DNA from: Sorex araneus
Lineage: Eukaryota; Chordata; Mammalia; Eulipotyphla; Soricidae
Length of the DNA stretch: 64,000 nt
Reading direction: 5' to 3'
Assembly (NCBI RefSeq): GCF_027595985.1
Contig: NC_073307.1
Coordinates: 43,688,594 to 43,752,593 of the forward strand
Positions within the stretch are counted from its first letter, which is position 1. Every line of letters starts with the position of its first letter. Below, piece after piece: positions 45,981 to 58,511 of the stretch. The translations under genes and the position numbers were made by a program. The notes beneath the pieces were generated by a model, which was not told the origin of the DNA, did not search any database, and saw only the letters and a program-made list of their open reading frames with translations.

Positions 45981-46594
45981 CAGTGTCTTGCCTTTTAGAA
46001 GTTAAAAAAATTAATTATGGGATCCTGCATAATTACTGGATATTTACTGATATTAGTATGTTTTTAAAAAAAAAAAGATTTATAAGATGCAGGTTCATCG
46101 TGATTTTCTGGAAACGTTTTTCCTTTGGAAACAGAAAAAGTCACCAAATTTAGTACTCAGCTTGTCCTTCCAAAGATATTTCTGAGTTTTATGTGTAGGT
46201 AGGCCTGTGCAATTTTATTTTATATACTCTTCTATACCCTGTTTGTTAGCTTAATAAATGTTATCTTTAATGTCATTAATTATAAGGTCTTTAATTTTAG
46301 TTGCTGCATAGGCTTCTACTGAAGAAGTTTTGTGTTGCTTACATGCTTTTTTTACCATGGTAAAAATGTTTTGAAAACATTCCTTATATATGTTTTTATT
46401 TGTTCCTAATTATATTTGAGGTAGGCTATTGGATCAAATGACCTTTTTGGGATATAGTAATCATTCTGTAACGAATGCTTGTTTTGAGAGAGTGCTTTTT
46501 AAAGAATGCCTGAGAAAGCTTTGAAATCATTACTGGGAGAGACTGGGTTAGAAGGCATGGCTGCTTGTTTTTTCCTTGTTTTGGGCTTTTCTAA

Positions 46595-46761
46595 TATATT
46601 GTGTTTTTTGGGCTACTCCGATGACGCTCAAGGCTTACTCCTGACTACACTGAGGAATTATTCTTGGCGTGCTTGAGGTACCATATGGCATGCTGGGGAT
46701 CGAACCCAGGTCCGCTACATGTAGAGCAAGCACCCTACTACTCTACTATCTCTCTAGCCCA
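46595..46761 (-). mobile_element. Family A SINE
   Basis: ggggatcgaacccaggtccg; head ctatctctctagccc. Confidence 0.9.
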
Positions 46762-47163
46762 TTTTGGATTTTTTAATTCATCTTGGTGATATATACTTGA
46801 TAAACATGTTTAAAGTCAGATTTAGGTGTTTTAAATTCTTACATCATCTGTTATGCTATTTGCCACATGTCATGTAAAGCTGTTTTAAATACTTCTGCAG
46901 ATAAAATGTATAAGAGGGACATAAAATGTATTAGAGAACGATACTATAAATGTCATAAATAGCTCATGTTTCATTCAACATTTTATCATAATAAACTGAA
47001 CAGTGCTGGATTACCATTGCTGTTTCAGAAGAATATGCCATCTTTATATCACCATCATATGAGATTGCCCCTTGCAATTGACCAAATGGTCTGCTTAATT
47101 CTAGAAATCTCTCCCCCCCCCAAACTTTCAATATCTAGGATTCATGCCCAAAAAACAAAACAC

Positions 47164-47341
47164 AAGGAGCAATAGCACAACCGGTAGGGCGTTTGCCTTG
47201 CACGCAGCCGACCGGGGTTTGATTCCCAGCATCTCACATGGTCCCCCAAGCACCACCAGGAGTTATTCCTGAGTGCAGTGTGAGGAGTTAACCCCTGTGG
47301 ATCGCCAGGTGTGACCTAAAAAGCCAAAAAAAAAAAAAAAA
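47164..47341 (+). mobile_element. Family A SINE
   Basis: Begins in the head at gagcaatagcacaaccgg; long A-tail. Confidence 0.93.
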
Positions 47342-47557
47342 GTGAATGAGAAAACAAGTTTATATCAAGTTTATATAGGAATTTGTCTCAAGTAGCTTTA
47401 ATTTATATACAAGCATACTTAAGCATGCATAAATATACATGTATATAGTAGATATATACATGTATATTTATAACATGATTATAATATGTAATATAACATC
47501 TCAGTGTGTCATACTTTTACTTTTTCATGGTGCCTTTTGATTTGGAAACAGTGGGTC

Positions 47558-47708
47558 TTATTTTTTTGATTTTTGGGGAAACCATTGGTACTCAGGGGCT
47601 GAAAAAAATCTCCTGGTTCTTAGGGGATCATGTGGTGCCAGGTATTGAACCAAGGGGCATCTGCATGCAAAGCATGGACACCAGCTCTTTGCGCTATCTC
47701 TTTGAATC
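47558..47708 (-). mobile_element. SINE, old
   Basis: ggtgccaggtattgaacca and gcgctatctctttgaatcc. Confidence 0.7.
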
Positions 47709-48112
47709 CAAACTGTAGTTTTTAATGGTTGGGGATAGATGGAAGCACCAGTGCATCTTCCCCTGTTCTGAAAATAACCTTTCATTCTTCAACAATCACT
47801 CATGAACTCTTCACATCTCTTTATTCGTTTAAGGAGCAAAATTGGATTTAGAAGCAGGAACCAGATGAAGGTGAGGTAGAAACAGCAGAGAAGGATCTGA
47901 TAGAGGAGTAAGAAAGACTTTTTTCCCTGTATTTAAAATGGCAGAGACTGATAAGATTAGGAATAATATGGAATAAATAAAATTTTCTTATGAAATTTTG
48001 TATGTCAGTTCTTGGAAATGGTTCTGAGGAAAGGAAGCATCAGAGACAGTTTTGACTGGAGAGGCAGGCTCCTAAGCAGGTATTTCCATCAGGATATGGT
48101 AAGTCCTTGTTT

Positions 48113-48226
48113 GTTTGCTTTTAGGTGACTGTAGGGTGCTCAGGGGGCCATAGGTGATGCCAGGGGTCCCACCTGGCTGGGCTGCGTGCAAGGCAAGCAC
48201 CTTACTCACTGCACCCTCGGGCCCTC
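48113..48226 (-). mobile_element. SINE, partly deleted
   Basis: gtgcaaggcaagcaccttac head; short body. Confidence 0.7.
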
Positions 48227-48851
48227 AGAGTACTCTCTCGGATGTTTAGAAGTGCTTTTCCCAGTTGACTCATGGCCTAAGCACGATTTCTTCTCCCATA
48301 ACATTCAGAAGGGGGAGAAAGCCATTTCGAGATTAAGATTTTCTTCTCCAGCTGACATATAAAACAGTTGACTTCCGGAGTCAGGAGTTCTTTTCCAGAT
48401 TCTGGTCCCCAAGTGAACAGTGCTTAGACAGTCCTTCCCGGAGCGCTTTGTTTGTGCTGCTAGCCACCTTTGACTTGGGTGCTTTTTTGTATTGCTGTTT
48501 TTGTTTTTGTTTTTGATTTGTGTGGGGGTTTTTGGACTCAGAGTAAGACTTGACAGGTCTGTGGCGAGGTTGCTTAATTAGACTCTTTTAAACACTGTCA
48601 TCACTCATGGGTCAACATTTCAGATACTCGGGTCACACAGTAGTGGGCAGCAAGAACAGTGTGCCTCTTCTCTAGGCAGAGCACCATGGAGGCTTTGAGA
48701 AGATACAGTGGCCACATTGATTGACTCAAGGCTTCACAGAGATGTCCAGCTGTCCTCGAAAAGATTGCTGGGGCTCAAATCTAAGGGATTTGATACAGTT
48801 TTTAGGACACAGAAATAGGCACAGGAGAGGCACATTAAGAAATGTACTTGA

Positions 48852-49039
48852 GGGGCTGGAGTGATAGCACAGCGGGTAGGGTGTTTGCCTTGAACGCAGC
48901 TGACCCGGGTTCGATTCCCAGCCATCCCATATGGTCCCCTGAGTACCACCAGAGGTGATTCCTGAGTGCAGAGCCAGGAATAACCCTTGTGCATCGCCAG
49001 GTGTGACCCAAAAAGCAAAAAAAAAAGAAAAGAAAAGAA
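48852..49039 (+). mobile_element. Family A SINE, first of two at one target
   Basis: Flanked by aagaaatgtacttga at 48837-48851 and 49040-49054; AAAAG-repeat tail. Confidence 0.95.
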
Positions 49040-49060
49040 AAGAAATGTACTTGATTTGGG

Positions 49061-49229
49061 CCTGGAGTGATTGCACAGCGGGTAGGGCGTTTGCCTTGCA
49101 CGTGGCCGACCTGGGTTCGATTGCCAGCATCCCGTATGGTCCCCTGAGCACCACCAGGAGTAATTCCTGAGTGCAGAGCCAGGAGTGACCCCTGTGCATC
49201 ACTGGGTGTGACCCAGCAAAAAAAAAAAA
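49061..49229 (+). mobile_element. Family A SINE, second at the same target
   Basis: Follows the second target copy; a third, diverged copy aaaaatgtgcttg lies at 49230-49242. Confidence 0.94.
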
Positions 49230-49549
49230 AAAAATGTGCTTGGTCATGAACAATTTTATAAATTTTATAATGCTGTATCTTCCGGTGATTAAACAAAAAT
49301 AAAGAAATATATTTGAGTGCTCACAGTTGCATATTCAAGAAATTTGTTTGAGTGCCCACTGATTCAAATAATCCTTTCTGATTCCTGAACCAGGAATCAG
49401 AGGGTCCAGGAATCAGAAAGTAAGGATATTTGGATCAGTGGACACTTAAGGCTAGATTTAAAAGTACATTTACTTCTGAATAGAATTTTATTTTATTTTT
49501 TTTCCAGTGATAAGTCTGTGGAAATTTTTAGCAAAATAACTAGAATTTT

Positions 49550-49615
49550 CTCCTCCTTCTCTTCCTCTTCCTCTTCCTCATCCTCCTCATCTTCCTGCTC
49601 TTCCTCCCTCCTCCC
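49550..49615. repeat. Polypyrimidine (TCC/TTCC)n tract
   Basis: CT-rich simple sequence with few interruptions. Confidence 0.85.
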
Positions 49616-49925
49616 AGAGTTTAAATTTTTTGATTAGGACTGGGTTTTGTTGTACCTCCCAGAAGGGAAATATATACCTAAAGATTTCAAGTAAGACAAA
49701 GTGTCAAAAGTGATTGGTCAGGATAGTGCTCTAGGGATTCAGAAAAGTGAGGGGGAAAAGCTGCTGGGAACAAGTACATCCTAACCCGACTACCATTTCA
49801 GAGTCCTTGGAAAGCACATACACTTAAAGCATAGGGGAACTTTGACTTATTATCCTTTGGTATCAGAGTTTTCCTAGATTTATTAATAAAGTTTGCTTCC
49901 TTAAGCAAAATTCAGGTGGCCCTTG

Positions 49926-50037
49926 GCATTCTAGAGATTTATGCAATTGAGACATTAGATTTATTAGCATTCTAGAGATTTATGCAATTGAGACATTAGA
50001 TTTATTAGCATTCTAGAGATTTATGCAATTGAGACAT
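49926..50037. repeat. 41-bp tandem repeat, 2.7 copies
   Basis: Units start at 49926, 49967 and 50008 with gcattctagagatttatgca and are identical throughout. Confidence 0.98.
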
Positions 50038-50397
50038 AAATGTGGGTGGCTGAAGAGGTGTGGAGAGGTTCAGGTACAGGCGTCACTTGAATGCAAGTCC
50101 AGCTAAAACTTATTCTCTCCCCGTCTCTGGGAAGAGCTACAGTTTGGTCGGGAAAGGAATTTGTAATGAGATCTGAAAGGTAATGTTGATGGCTTCAGTC
50201 TCTGACATGCCTTTTATATAAATAATAATGATTTCCCCCCTGGTCTCATGACTTAGGTGCTTCTAGTCTTAAACATCCTATTTAACAGCAAAGCCCTTAT
50301 CAAACGCAATTGCTCATCTTTGATTTTATTTCTGTGATTGTATCTTAAACTTTTTATGTAACTTTTTCTTTTCGTTGATTAAAAAAAAAATTATTTG

Positions 50398-50570
50398 GGT
50401 CATACCCAGCTGTGCTCAGGGCTTTCTCCTAGCTCTGTCCTCAGGGATCACTCCTGGGAGGCGGGGCGGGGGCAGGGGTTGCTTGCAGGACCTTATGTGG
50501 TGTTGGGATGGAAGCTGGGGGGCCGTGTGCAAGTCAGGCACCTGACTCTCCGTCCTATCTCTGGCCCAGA
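50398..50570 (-). mobile_element. Family A SINE
   Basis: Contains an inserted GC-rich run (ggcggggcgggggcagggg). Confidence 0.85.
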
Positions 50571-51169
50571 GCAGGAACTTCTTCCATGAGCACCCTGACC
50601 TGTATTGTGGGGCATACTGTCCCTGTGCCCCAGCTCAGAGCCTTATTTAAAGAATTAATGAAGAGACGACACATGGTAATCTTGGCACAACTTGTCTTTG
50701 ATTCTATTTTTGATTCCTGTTTGTGAACTCCTATTCTTGAGTATCTCTGGTGTAAGAATATACGTGAGATGGGAAACATTCTGAGCAGAGGGACCTTCTG
50801 GTGCTCCCCCGGTATTTTAAAGTATTTCTCCTCAGTATTCTTCCCACCTTCTTCCAGTCTTCCAGTTAATTATTCTGGGAATAAAGCGCTTGGAAACAGT
50901 ATTGTTGCACAGTGGAGTGCATGCCTCCTCTCCATCTTTACAGTGTGCCTGTGGTAGACTGAATTTCACCCCAGCTACAGAGCTCAGAAGAATGGAATCC
51001 AAGCACAGTAGGCTAAAAGGAGAGGGAGCTTTCTAAACAATTTAAACAAATATGCTACAGTTAAAAAAAAAAAAAGAAGCAAAATAAAATTAAACCTCTC
51101 ATTGTTGCTTGTTAGTCAAAACTTCTACCAAAAACAGTTTAAAATACTAATGAGACCTAATTCACACTC

Positions 51170-52002
51170 ACTTATAGATTGAAAGTGCACAACTTCAGGT
51201 ATGTTTGAGTCATGTAACCATTAACCATAATCACCTTTTTGTCACTCCCTGCCCCTCCAAAAAAAATCTTCGTATTTAGTTGTTATCCCAGACTCACCCC
51301 CTCTGCAAATGCAGCAGTCTTAGGCAAATAACTGGTTTTTTGTCTCTACACATTTTCTTGTTCTGAACATTTTGGGGTGTTTTCCCTTCCCCCCCTTCGG
51401 GAAGGCACACCTGGTGATGCTCAGGAATTACTCCGGTGATGCTCCTGGGACCATTTGGGATTCTGGGGATCAAATACCGATCAGCTGTGTGCAAGGCAAG
51501 GGCCCTACCTGCTGAATATTTTGTGTAGACATAATCATTATGTGTTCTCTTGTGACTTCTTTCACTTAGTGTTATTTTTCAGAGGTTCGTCTATTTTATG
51601 TGCCTGCCAGTACATTATTGCTGAATAATCCATCGTGTATGTGCGCCATATTTGTCCACCCATCGTTATTGGGAATCTGGGTTCTCATTTTGGTTCCTAG
51701 GAATAGTGCCGGTGTGAATATTGCAGTACAGGTTCTTCTGTGGATGGATGTTTTTATTTCTCTGGGGCCTGTACTTAGGGGTGGAATTGCTGGGTCATAT
51801 GGTAACTATGTTTAACTTTTCAGGAATGCCAAGCTGTTTTCTGAAGCAGCTGCACCATTTGACATTCCTGTCAGCAGTGTAGGAGGGTTCCAGTTTTCCC
51901 ACACTTGGACCAACATTTGTTGGTTCCTCTCCCTCTCCCCCAGGCTCCTTCTAAGACAGCCATCTTAGTGGGTGTGAAGTGATACCTGATGTGGCTTTGA
52001 TT
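51170..52002 (-). mobile_element. Ancient L1 3' half, split by a SINE
   Basis: gaattgctgggtcatatggt and gctgcaccatttgacattcc are hallmarks of reversed old L1M ORF2. Confidence 0.8.
51384..51516 (-). mobile_element. Family A SINE nested in ancient L1
   Basis: ggcacacctggtgatgctc to a decayed head. Confidence 0.82.
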
Positions 52003-52199
52003 CACGGGTTTCCTTTCTTGACAAATAAGAAAACTGTTAAGAATGGACTGCAGGATTTATACCAATAGTTTTTTACTTAATAGATAGGAACTTTTTGGGA
52101 AAAATTCTGAGGTCATGTTAGCTTACATGAGTGTGTTAGAGTGCAGTTTAATAACGCTTCAGATTATACCTTTAAACTCAGTTGCCATCAGAGTACAAG

Positions 52200-52400
52200 T
52201 TTTGCTGCATTCTCTACCTTATTCCATTGGATCCCCTCTTCTCTCTATTCTAGCTACCTCAGTTCTGCCGTTCTGAGTCCAAGGGTTTGTTTTGATCTGT
52301 TTTATCTTTATTTGCTTTTTATGTGTTTCATTGCTTTTCTCACCTATATTCCACACATGAGTGAGATTATTCAATATTTTAGACAGGAATTTTTCAGTGT
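52200..52400 (-). mobile_element. Probable ancient L1 fragment
   Basis: attccacacatgagtgagat resembles the reversed ORF2 end of L1. Low certainty. Confidence 0.4.
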
Positions 52401-52456
52401 ATTTTCAGTGTAGTAGGCATGGAATCTAATTGTAAGACATTCAGTGCCTACTACAG

Positions 52457-52677
52457 TGGGTTTTTTTTTTGGTGGGGGTGAGAAAGGGGATGGCATCCAG
52501 CTATGCTCAGGGATTACTCTGTGCTCAGTACTCAATCACTCCTTTGGTGCTTGGGGACCATATGGGGGGCCAGGGATAAAACCCAGGTCAGCTGTGTACC
52601 ATATGGGGTGCCAGGAATTGAACCCAGGTTGGTGGTGTATAAGACAGTCACTTTACCCATTGTACTCTCCAGTCTCT
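52457..52677 (-). mobile_element. Family A SINE with 41-bp internal duplication
   Basis: Units at 52557-52597 and 52598-52638 both start accatatgggg and cover the B-box region. Confidence 0.88.
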
Positions 52678-52704
52678 GCCTGCTATAGTGTTTTATTTTG
52701 TTCT

Positions 52705-52902
52705 TTTTTAAATTTAATTTTTCTTTTTCTTTTTTTCCTTATTGGGCCACACTGGGCAATGTTCAGGGCTTACACTTGGCTCTGTTCTCAGGGGTTGTAC
52801 CTGGCAGGCTTGGGGGACTATATGGGGTGCTGGAAACCAAAGCAGGGTCAGCTGCGTGCAAGGCAGATACTCTAAAGGCAGAGCTTACTTTTGCTCTAGC
52901 CC
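52705..52902 (-). mobile_element. Family A SINE
   Basis: ggccacactgggcaatgttc; extra bases in the head. Confidence 0.85.
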
Positions 52903-53209
52903 CTGCTATAGTGTTAGAATAAGGGTCACAAGGATTGTAAAGTTTTTATTCCAGTATGGCATAAAACAAGCTGTGCCCTAATCTTCTTTTTAAACTCACA
53001 TTTATTTGGCTTGAGGTAGTTATTTACTTGATAGTTATTTCACTGTAATCCCCTGCTGATTTTGTACTTTAGGTTTTGAGAAGCACAGTTAATTTGATTT
53101 ACACTAAAATGTGCATATGTGCACACACATATAAAGCTTGAATCCTGTGATGACTTTTGAAGTCAAATCTGTTTAACTGGTGATTCAAGAAAAAGAAATT
53201 AAAATTCTG

Positions 53210-53388
53210 GGCTGGAGCGATAGCACAACAGGCAAGGTTCTTACAAGTGGCCACCTGGGTTCAGTCCCTAGTATCCCATATGGTTCCGTGAGCACTGCCA
53301 GTAGTAATTCCTGAGTGCATTGCCGAAGTAACCCTGAGCGATGCCCTATATGACCCAAGGGCACTCCTCACCCCAATAAACAAACACT
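53210..53388 (+). mobile_element. Family A SINE
   Basis: gggctggagcgatagcacaa head; decayed end. Confidence 0.88.
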
Positions 53389-53430
53389 TTTAAGTGGATG
53401 ATTGGAAGCTGTGTTTGTAAACAGTTTATA

Positions 53431-53452
53431 TGTGTGTGTGTGTGTGTGTGTG
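53431..53452. repeat. (TG)n microsatellite
   Basis: About 11 TG units, followed by a TA-rich run. Confidence 0.95.
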
Positions 53453-53532
53453 TAAATATATATGTATATTCATGCCCCAAATTGCAGGAGATATTAGATT
53501 CAATTTAGTTTTTACTCAGAGTACCAGTGTGG

Positions 53533-53692
53533 GAAGCTGGAGAGATAGCACGGAGGGTAGAATGCTTGCCTTGGATGCAGCCGGCCTGGGTTTGATCCCA
53601 CATGGTCCCCAAGCACCTCCAGGAGTGACTTGACTGCAGAGCCAGGAGTAAGCCTCGACCACCACCAGAGGTGGCCCCCAAGCAAATCAAAA
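53533..53692 (+). mobile_element. Family A SINE
   Basis: ctggagagatagcacggagg; B box ggtttgatccc. Confidence 0.85.
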
Positions 53693-54375
53693 TTCTACTG
53701 TTTTTGGATTTATACTTTCATAGTTGAGGATGAATTCCTGTTTGTCTTTTTTTTAATGTGCCGACTATAATAGGATTGCAGGTGTTATAATTAACAGCAG
53801 CTTGGATGGGCACTTTAGAACATAGGCGTCTTGAGGACTCCACTCCTACAACCTTCTAATGGTTGTTAGTGTTAGTGTTAGTCTAATGCAGTGATCTTCA
53901 ACCACCTGTCCCCGGGTGTGTGAAGGTTGAAAACCACTGGTCTGCTGCTTTGGTTGTGAGTGCTGCTGTGTGAATGATGTCCAGGACAGGTGCTGGTCAG
54001 CAGGTGAGGAAGCCTGGCGGATGCTACTTGAGTGTATGAACACTTCCACAGGTCCCTTCTCAGAGTCACTGGCTTTATCATCTACAATGCAAAAACAAGA
54101 CCTTGTAAGGTTGAGATGTAACATAAAGTGCTATCATTGTGTTCTTGAACTGTTTCTAAGGAGTACTTAATCCCAGGAAAATGCATGACCTGAATCCCTA
54201 ATAGAATTTGGCACTTTTTTTTTAATGCAACAAAAGTTTAAATCAGTTATCTAGAAAAATTTTGTTAGTCCTTGTCATGTAACTTAGTAGCAACTGATCA
54301 TGAGAACAAATAATCTGTAATTCTAATTACATTCCACTCAAGAGTAACCTAATATTCTTCATTGAAACTGACAGT

Positions 54376-54553
54376 CGGGGCCAGAGCAGTAATACAGCAG
54401 GTAAGGCATTTGTCTTGCATGAGGCTAATGTGGGTTGGATTCCCGTCAACCCATATGATTTCCCCAGCACAGCTAGGAATAATTTTTGAGTGCAGCGCCA
54501 GGAGCAACCCCTGTGCATTGCCGGGTGTGACCTAAAAAGCCCCACCTGCCAAT
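54376..54553 (+). mobile_element. Family A SINE with target duplication
   Basis: aaactgacagt at 54365-54375 and 54554-54564. Confidence 0.93.
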
Positions 54554-54895
54554 AAACTGACAGTAAAACTATATACAGTAAGTACAGTAGGTTTGGGAGG
54601 GGGTGTGTAGAGTAAATTTATAAAAAAAAAAAAGAAAGAACATCAAACCTATTCTGAAACTGGTAAATAAGTAGACATTCTAAAAGAAAAAAAGTAAACA
54701 CAAATGGGAAAGTTATATATATGCTTGTTTATAGTGGTAATGTAAATTAAAACTTAAAAATTCCCGTGCTGGAGAAGAAAAATCAATGAAAGTAGAATGC
54801 TGAGATTTGTAATTCCTTTTGACATGAATTAGAGTTATAGTATGTTAAGCTTCAGTACATTTGTAATTCTGTTCTAAGGTGTAGATACTGATTTT

Positions 54896-55105
54896 TTTAA
54901 TCTGTTTTTTAATTAAAGTATAATGTATATACCATAAAATTAATCCTTTTTTTAGGTTGAGCAGTTCTTTTAAGTTTTGGCAGATTATTTTTTCTGCTGC
55001 AGTTGTGGAGAGTAAGCAAAAATTCCTTCATACTTCTGCAGTCCACTCCTCCTCTGTACCTACCCTCTTGGCAGTCTGTTACCTGCCCTTATCATTTTCC
55101 AGGCA
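54896..55105 (-). mobile_element. Ancient L1 3' end
   Basis: aattaaagtataatgtatat and ccataaaattaatcc match the reversed 3' UTR of old L1 elements. Confidence 0.65.
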
Positions 55106-55127
55106 TTATTTTTTTTTTGAGGTTCTT

Positions 55128-55990
55128 TTTTTTGTTTTATTTTCATAAAGTTGTTTACAATAATTGATTACATTCCATATTTCAACACCAATCCCACCAC
55201 TGTTGTTCTGAATTTTCCCACCACCACTCAATCCTGTGCCCCACAACTAGCACTGTAGCCCAGTTGTCCCGTTGTTTGTCGATTTGCTCAAGATGCTAGA
55301 TAATTTTTTCTGTATTGCTTGTTATGGGCTGGAGCAAGAGCACAGTGGATAGGGCATCTGTCTTGCACGTGGAGAGCCCGGCAAGCTACCGAGAGTATCC
55401 CGCCCGCACGGCAGAGCCTGGCAAGCTCCCTGTGGCGTGCGTATTCAATATTCCAGAAACAGTAACAAGAAGTCTCACAATGGAGACGTTACTAGTGTCC
55501 GCTCGAGCAAATCGATGAACAACGGGATGACAGTGCTACAGTGCTATTGTTTGTTATGAATAGTATGAGATGTCTGTAAGGTTCTGTCTCACAGTAATAA
55601 AAACAAAAAAATAAGTAAAAAAAAAATAGTATGTGACATTACATGGCTGCTTTTGCACTCCTGAAATTCTAAAATTTTAAATACTGGGATCCGGAGACAT
55701 CTATGCAGCAGGCTGCTGGTGCTCAATTCCGAGGTTCATTTGTGAGTCTCTGGATCTTGGCAGCTAATGCGCTTCAATGGTACCTGGAGGAATTTCTTGG
55801 TATGACAGTCCGGACGCTGGATGGGCGAGGAGATGTGAACGGGCGGCCTGGCATTTTCAGTCACTGGTCCCGCATGCCTGGGCTTTTCAGTGGAGTTATT
55901 CTTTTGTATGGGGGGCCCAGGACGAGCCCTTGAAGATTGGCTGTGAGGGTGGCAGTTGGGTTCTAGGGGTTTGTAGCTGCCAGGGTTCAT
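55128..55990 (-). repeat. Unclassified interspersed repeat interrupted by a SINE
   Basis: The longest copy of the 23975/34550 element; interrupted at 55327-55544. A 44-bp stretch at 55249-55292 matches the inverted 3' end of family B. Confidence 0.6.
55327..55544 (+). mobile_element. Family B SINE, internally deleted
   Basis: The B-box part is missing between tcttgcacgtg and gagagcccgg. Duplication tattgcttgttatg at 55313-55326 and tattgtttgttatg at 55545-55558. Confidence 0.93.
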
Positions 55991-56577
55991 TTCAGGCAGG
56001 AGTCAAGCATTAGTTTTAATAGAGAAAATTCTGAAGCAGAACAGCGAAGTGTGTAAATAATAGCATGTGAATTTATACCATAAACCCATCAGGAATGATG
56101 TGTTTATGAGAATTCATGAGCTGTGTAGACCAGAATGCCCCAAATTCAATTTGCCTACCACCTCCTTTTCAGAAAAGAAATTGCTCAGATCACAGCCCCA
56201 ACTTGTTCCAAAATCAGCCTTCTTTAAGAAAAGAGGAAAGCACCCCTTCCCCCAAGTGTCCCTGAGACCACTGCCATCCTTCTGCCCAGCTCCCCTCATG
56301 TGCAATTTCACCCATTTTGGGAAACATTGATGTGGACTGTAATAATTTGGCAAAATGATGGAGTTACAGGTGAAAGGGAAAATCAGGAGAATTGGAGACA
56401 CAACACAAATGGTTGCTCTAAGATTATGCTTGTATTTTTTTAAAAGCCTTTTTTTTTTTTTCTAAACAGAAACTTATCTAAAGGCTTCCAGGACATGAAA
56501 GTGTAATGGTTATGTACTTCATTTACTAGAATATTAAGAAGACCCTTTGTTAAAATTTAACTTCTTTTATTTTATAT

Positions 56578-56698
56578 ATTTTTTGGTGTCACACAGGTGA
56601 TGTTCAGGGATCCCTTCTGGTGGAGCTCCGTGAGCGTTTTGGGATGTTGGGGACTCAACCTGGGTTAGCCTCTTGGAGTGCAAACACTAACAGACCCT
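56578..56698 (-). mobile_element. SINE, old
   Basis: gtgtcacacaggtgatgttc and gggactcaacctgggttag. Confidence 0.7.
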
Positions 56699-56727
56699 TA
56701 TTTAAGTTTTTTAGTTTGTTTTGTCCA

Positions 56728-56900
56728 GGGCCAAAGAGATAGTACAACAGGTAAGGTGCTTGTCTTGAAAGTAGCCAACCCAAGTTCGGTCCCCAGCATC
56801 CTGTATCAGCCCTGAACACTGCCGGGAGTGATTCCTGAATCCAAAGCCAGGAGTAACCCCTGAGCATCACTGGGTGTGGCACAAAACAAAACAAAACACC
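56728..56900 (+). mobile_element. Family A SINE
   Basis: Full length with an AAAAC-repeat tail. Confidence 0.88.
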
Positions 56901-58145
56901 CAGTAAACTTATTTTCTCCTCAGAGGCAAACTTGGAGTCTTTTTTTGGCTCTCTCTCATGCTTTCAAGTAATGAAAAACCAAATACCTGTTGTAGCTTAA
57001 CTGTTTAAGTTGCTTTCTGGGGTACAAAGGAAATACCCCAGAACTGTGCGTTTTAGGAATATTGCAGGTATGACAAACTGTTTACAGAGCAGTAATATAT
57101 TCATGTAAGGTATTATATAATATTCTCATAGTGTATATAATACAATCCGCGTACCTTCCAGACTGAGTGATACATTTATTCACCAGGCAGTCTCAGAATG
57201 ACAGATTGCCATGACAAGCCCAAAAAGGCCTCTTTGGACACTTGAAATTTCTGGTGAAACTTCAAGGGCAAATTTAGTGAAGAAGAGTATATTAGAGATA
57301 ATTGGTGGGAGACTTACTTAAGGATTGTTGTGAACCCTTAGTCGGGTCTCTGCTTACTTGCAATGTGTATTAATCGTGTCTTTCAGATTTTGGTAAACGA
57401 TAGCCCAGGGCTCACATCTTGTCCCACCCATTGTTTTGAGCTGGGAAATTCTGTGGAATAGTGCAAGTTTTTACTGTGAATTTTGAGTTAGGGTTAATTT
57501 CGTCAGAGTCTACAATGGCTAATATTTAAATACGATCTCAGAAATGAACAGTATGCTGAAATGGCAAATGGGAGGTATGGGTTTATATTTTACTCTTAGT
57601 TTCCATGTTCTCTGTAGATACGTTTATCTTCTCTAGAGAATTACAAGATTACCAATAGGCAATAGTAATAAATGAAATTTAGGAAAAATTTAAAATGTTT
57701 TGATAACAGTGATTCCCTTTTTATTCATTTCTACCTTTTATTGCTTCTCTTTTCTCTGGATGTAATTTACTATTTTCTTCCTGTATCTTAACATGAAAAC
57801 ATCTTATTTTACAGCCTATCCTACTTTTTCATTCTTTCATCATGCTTTTGTGTACCTTTCTGTTTTTACCTAGTTCACCAATTCTGTATTCAGCTACATA
57901 AAATCTACTTTTAAAGCTACCCACCAAGTTTTCCAGTTTTAGAATGACCATTTGGTTCTTTTCCATTTTTTTTGCCTAATTCTCAGTCATTTTCAGTCAT
58001 TCCTTAATTTTTGACTATACTAGGTATAATTACCTTAAAGTCTTTTAAATAGCTTCTAATAGCTATTAATAAATAGTTTCTAATAGCTATTATCTAGGCC
58101 TTTGTTTGGCCTTTTCTGTCAATTTAACTATTTTTTGATGTTTCA

Positions 58146-58283
58146 TCTTTGGGCCACACCCAGCTGTGTTCAGGGCTGACTACTGGCAGGGCTTGAGGGG
58201 ACCGTATGGGGTGCTGGTGTTTGAACCTGTGTGAGCTGCGTGCAAGGCAAGTGGCCTCTCTGCTGTACTGTCTCTTCAGCCCT
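58146..58283 (-). mobile_element. Family A SINE
   Basis: gggccacacccagctgtgtt to ctgtctcttcagccc; central part shortened. Confidence 0.85.
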
Positions 58284-58511
58284 CAGCTTCAGATGCAGCC
58301 TTTGGGGGCTATAATCATAAGTGTAGGGGATTATCATTTTATCGCTCTGGATTTGCTTTCTCCAGTGACCTGCAAGGTTGTCAAAAGCCTTGTTTAGTTT
58401 TTAGCTGTCTCTCCCAGAATCCATAGCGGTCCTGCGGGGCATCCTTACTCCCAAGTCTGGACTTAATATTTTATTTCTTCTGGGTATTGTTCCTGTCTTT
58501 AATGCTTAAAT

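Noticed and set aside
48726..49296. Long - strand ORFs (up to 175 codons)
   Set aside because: They are antisense readings of two tandem SINEs; the same phrase (HPAMHRGYSWLCTQE and variants) recurs at most SINEs in the window.
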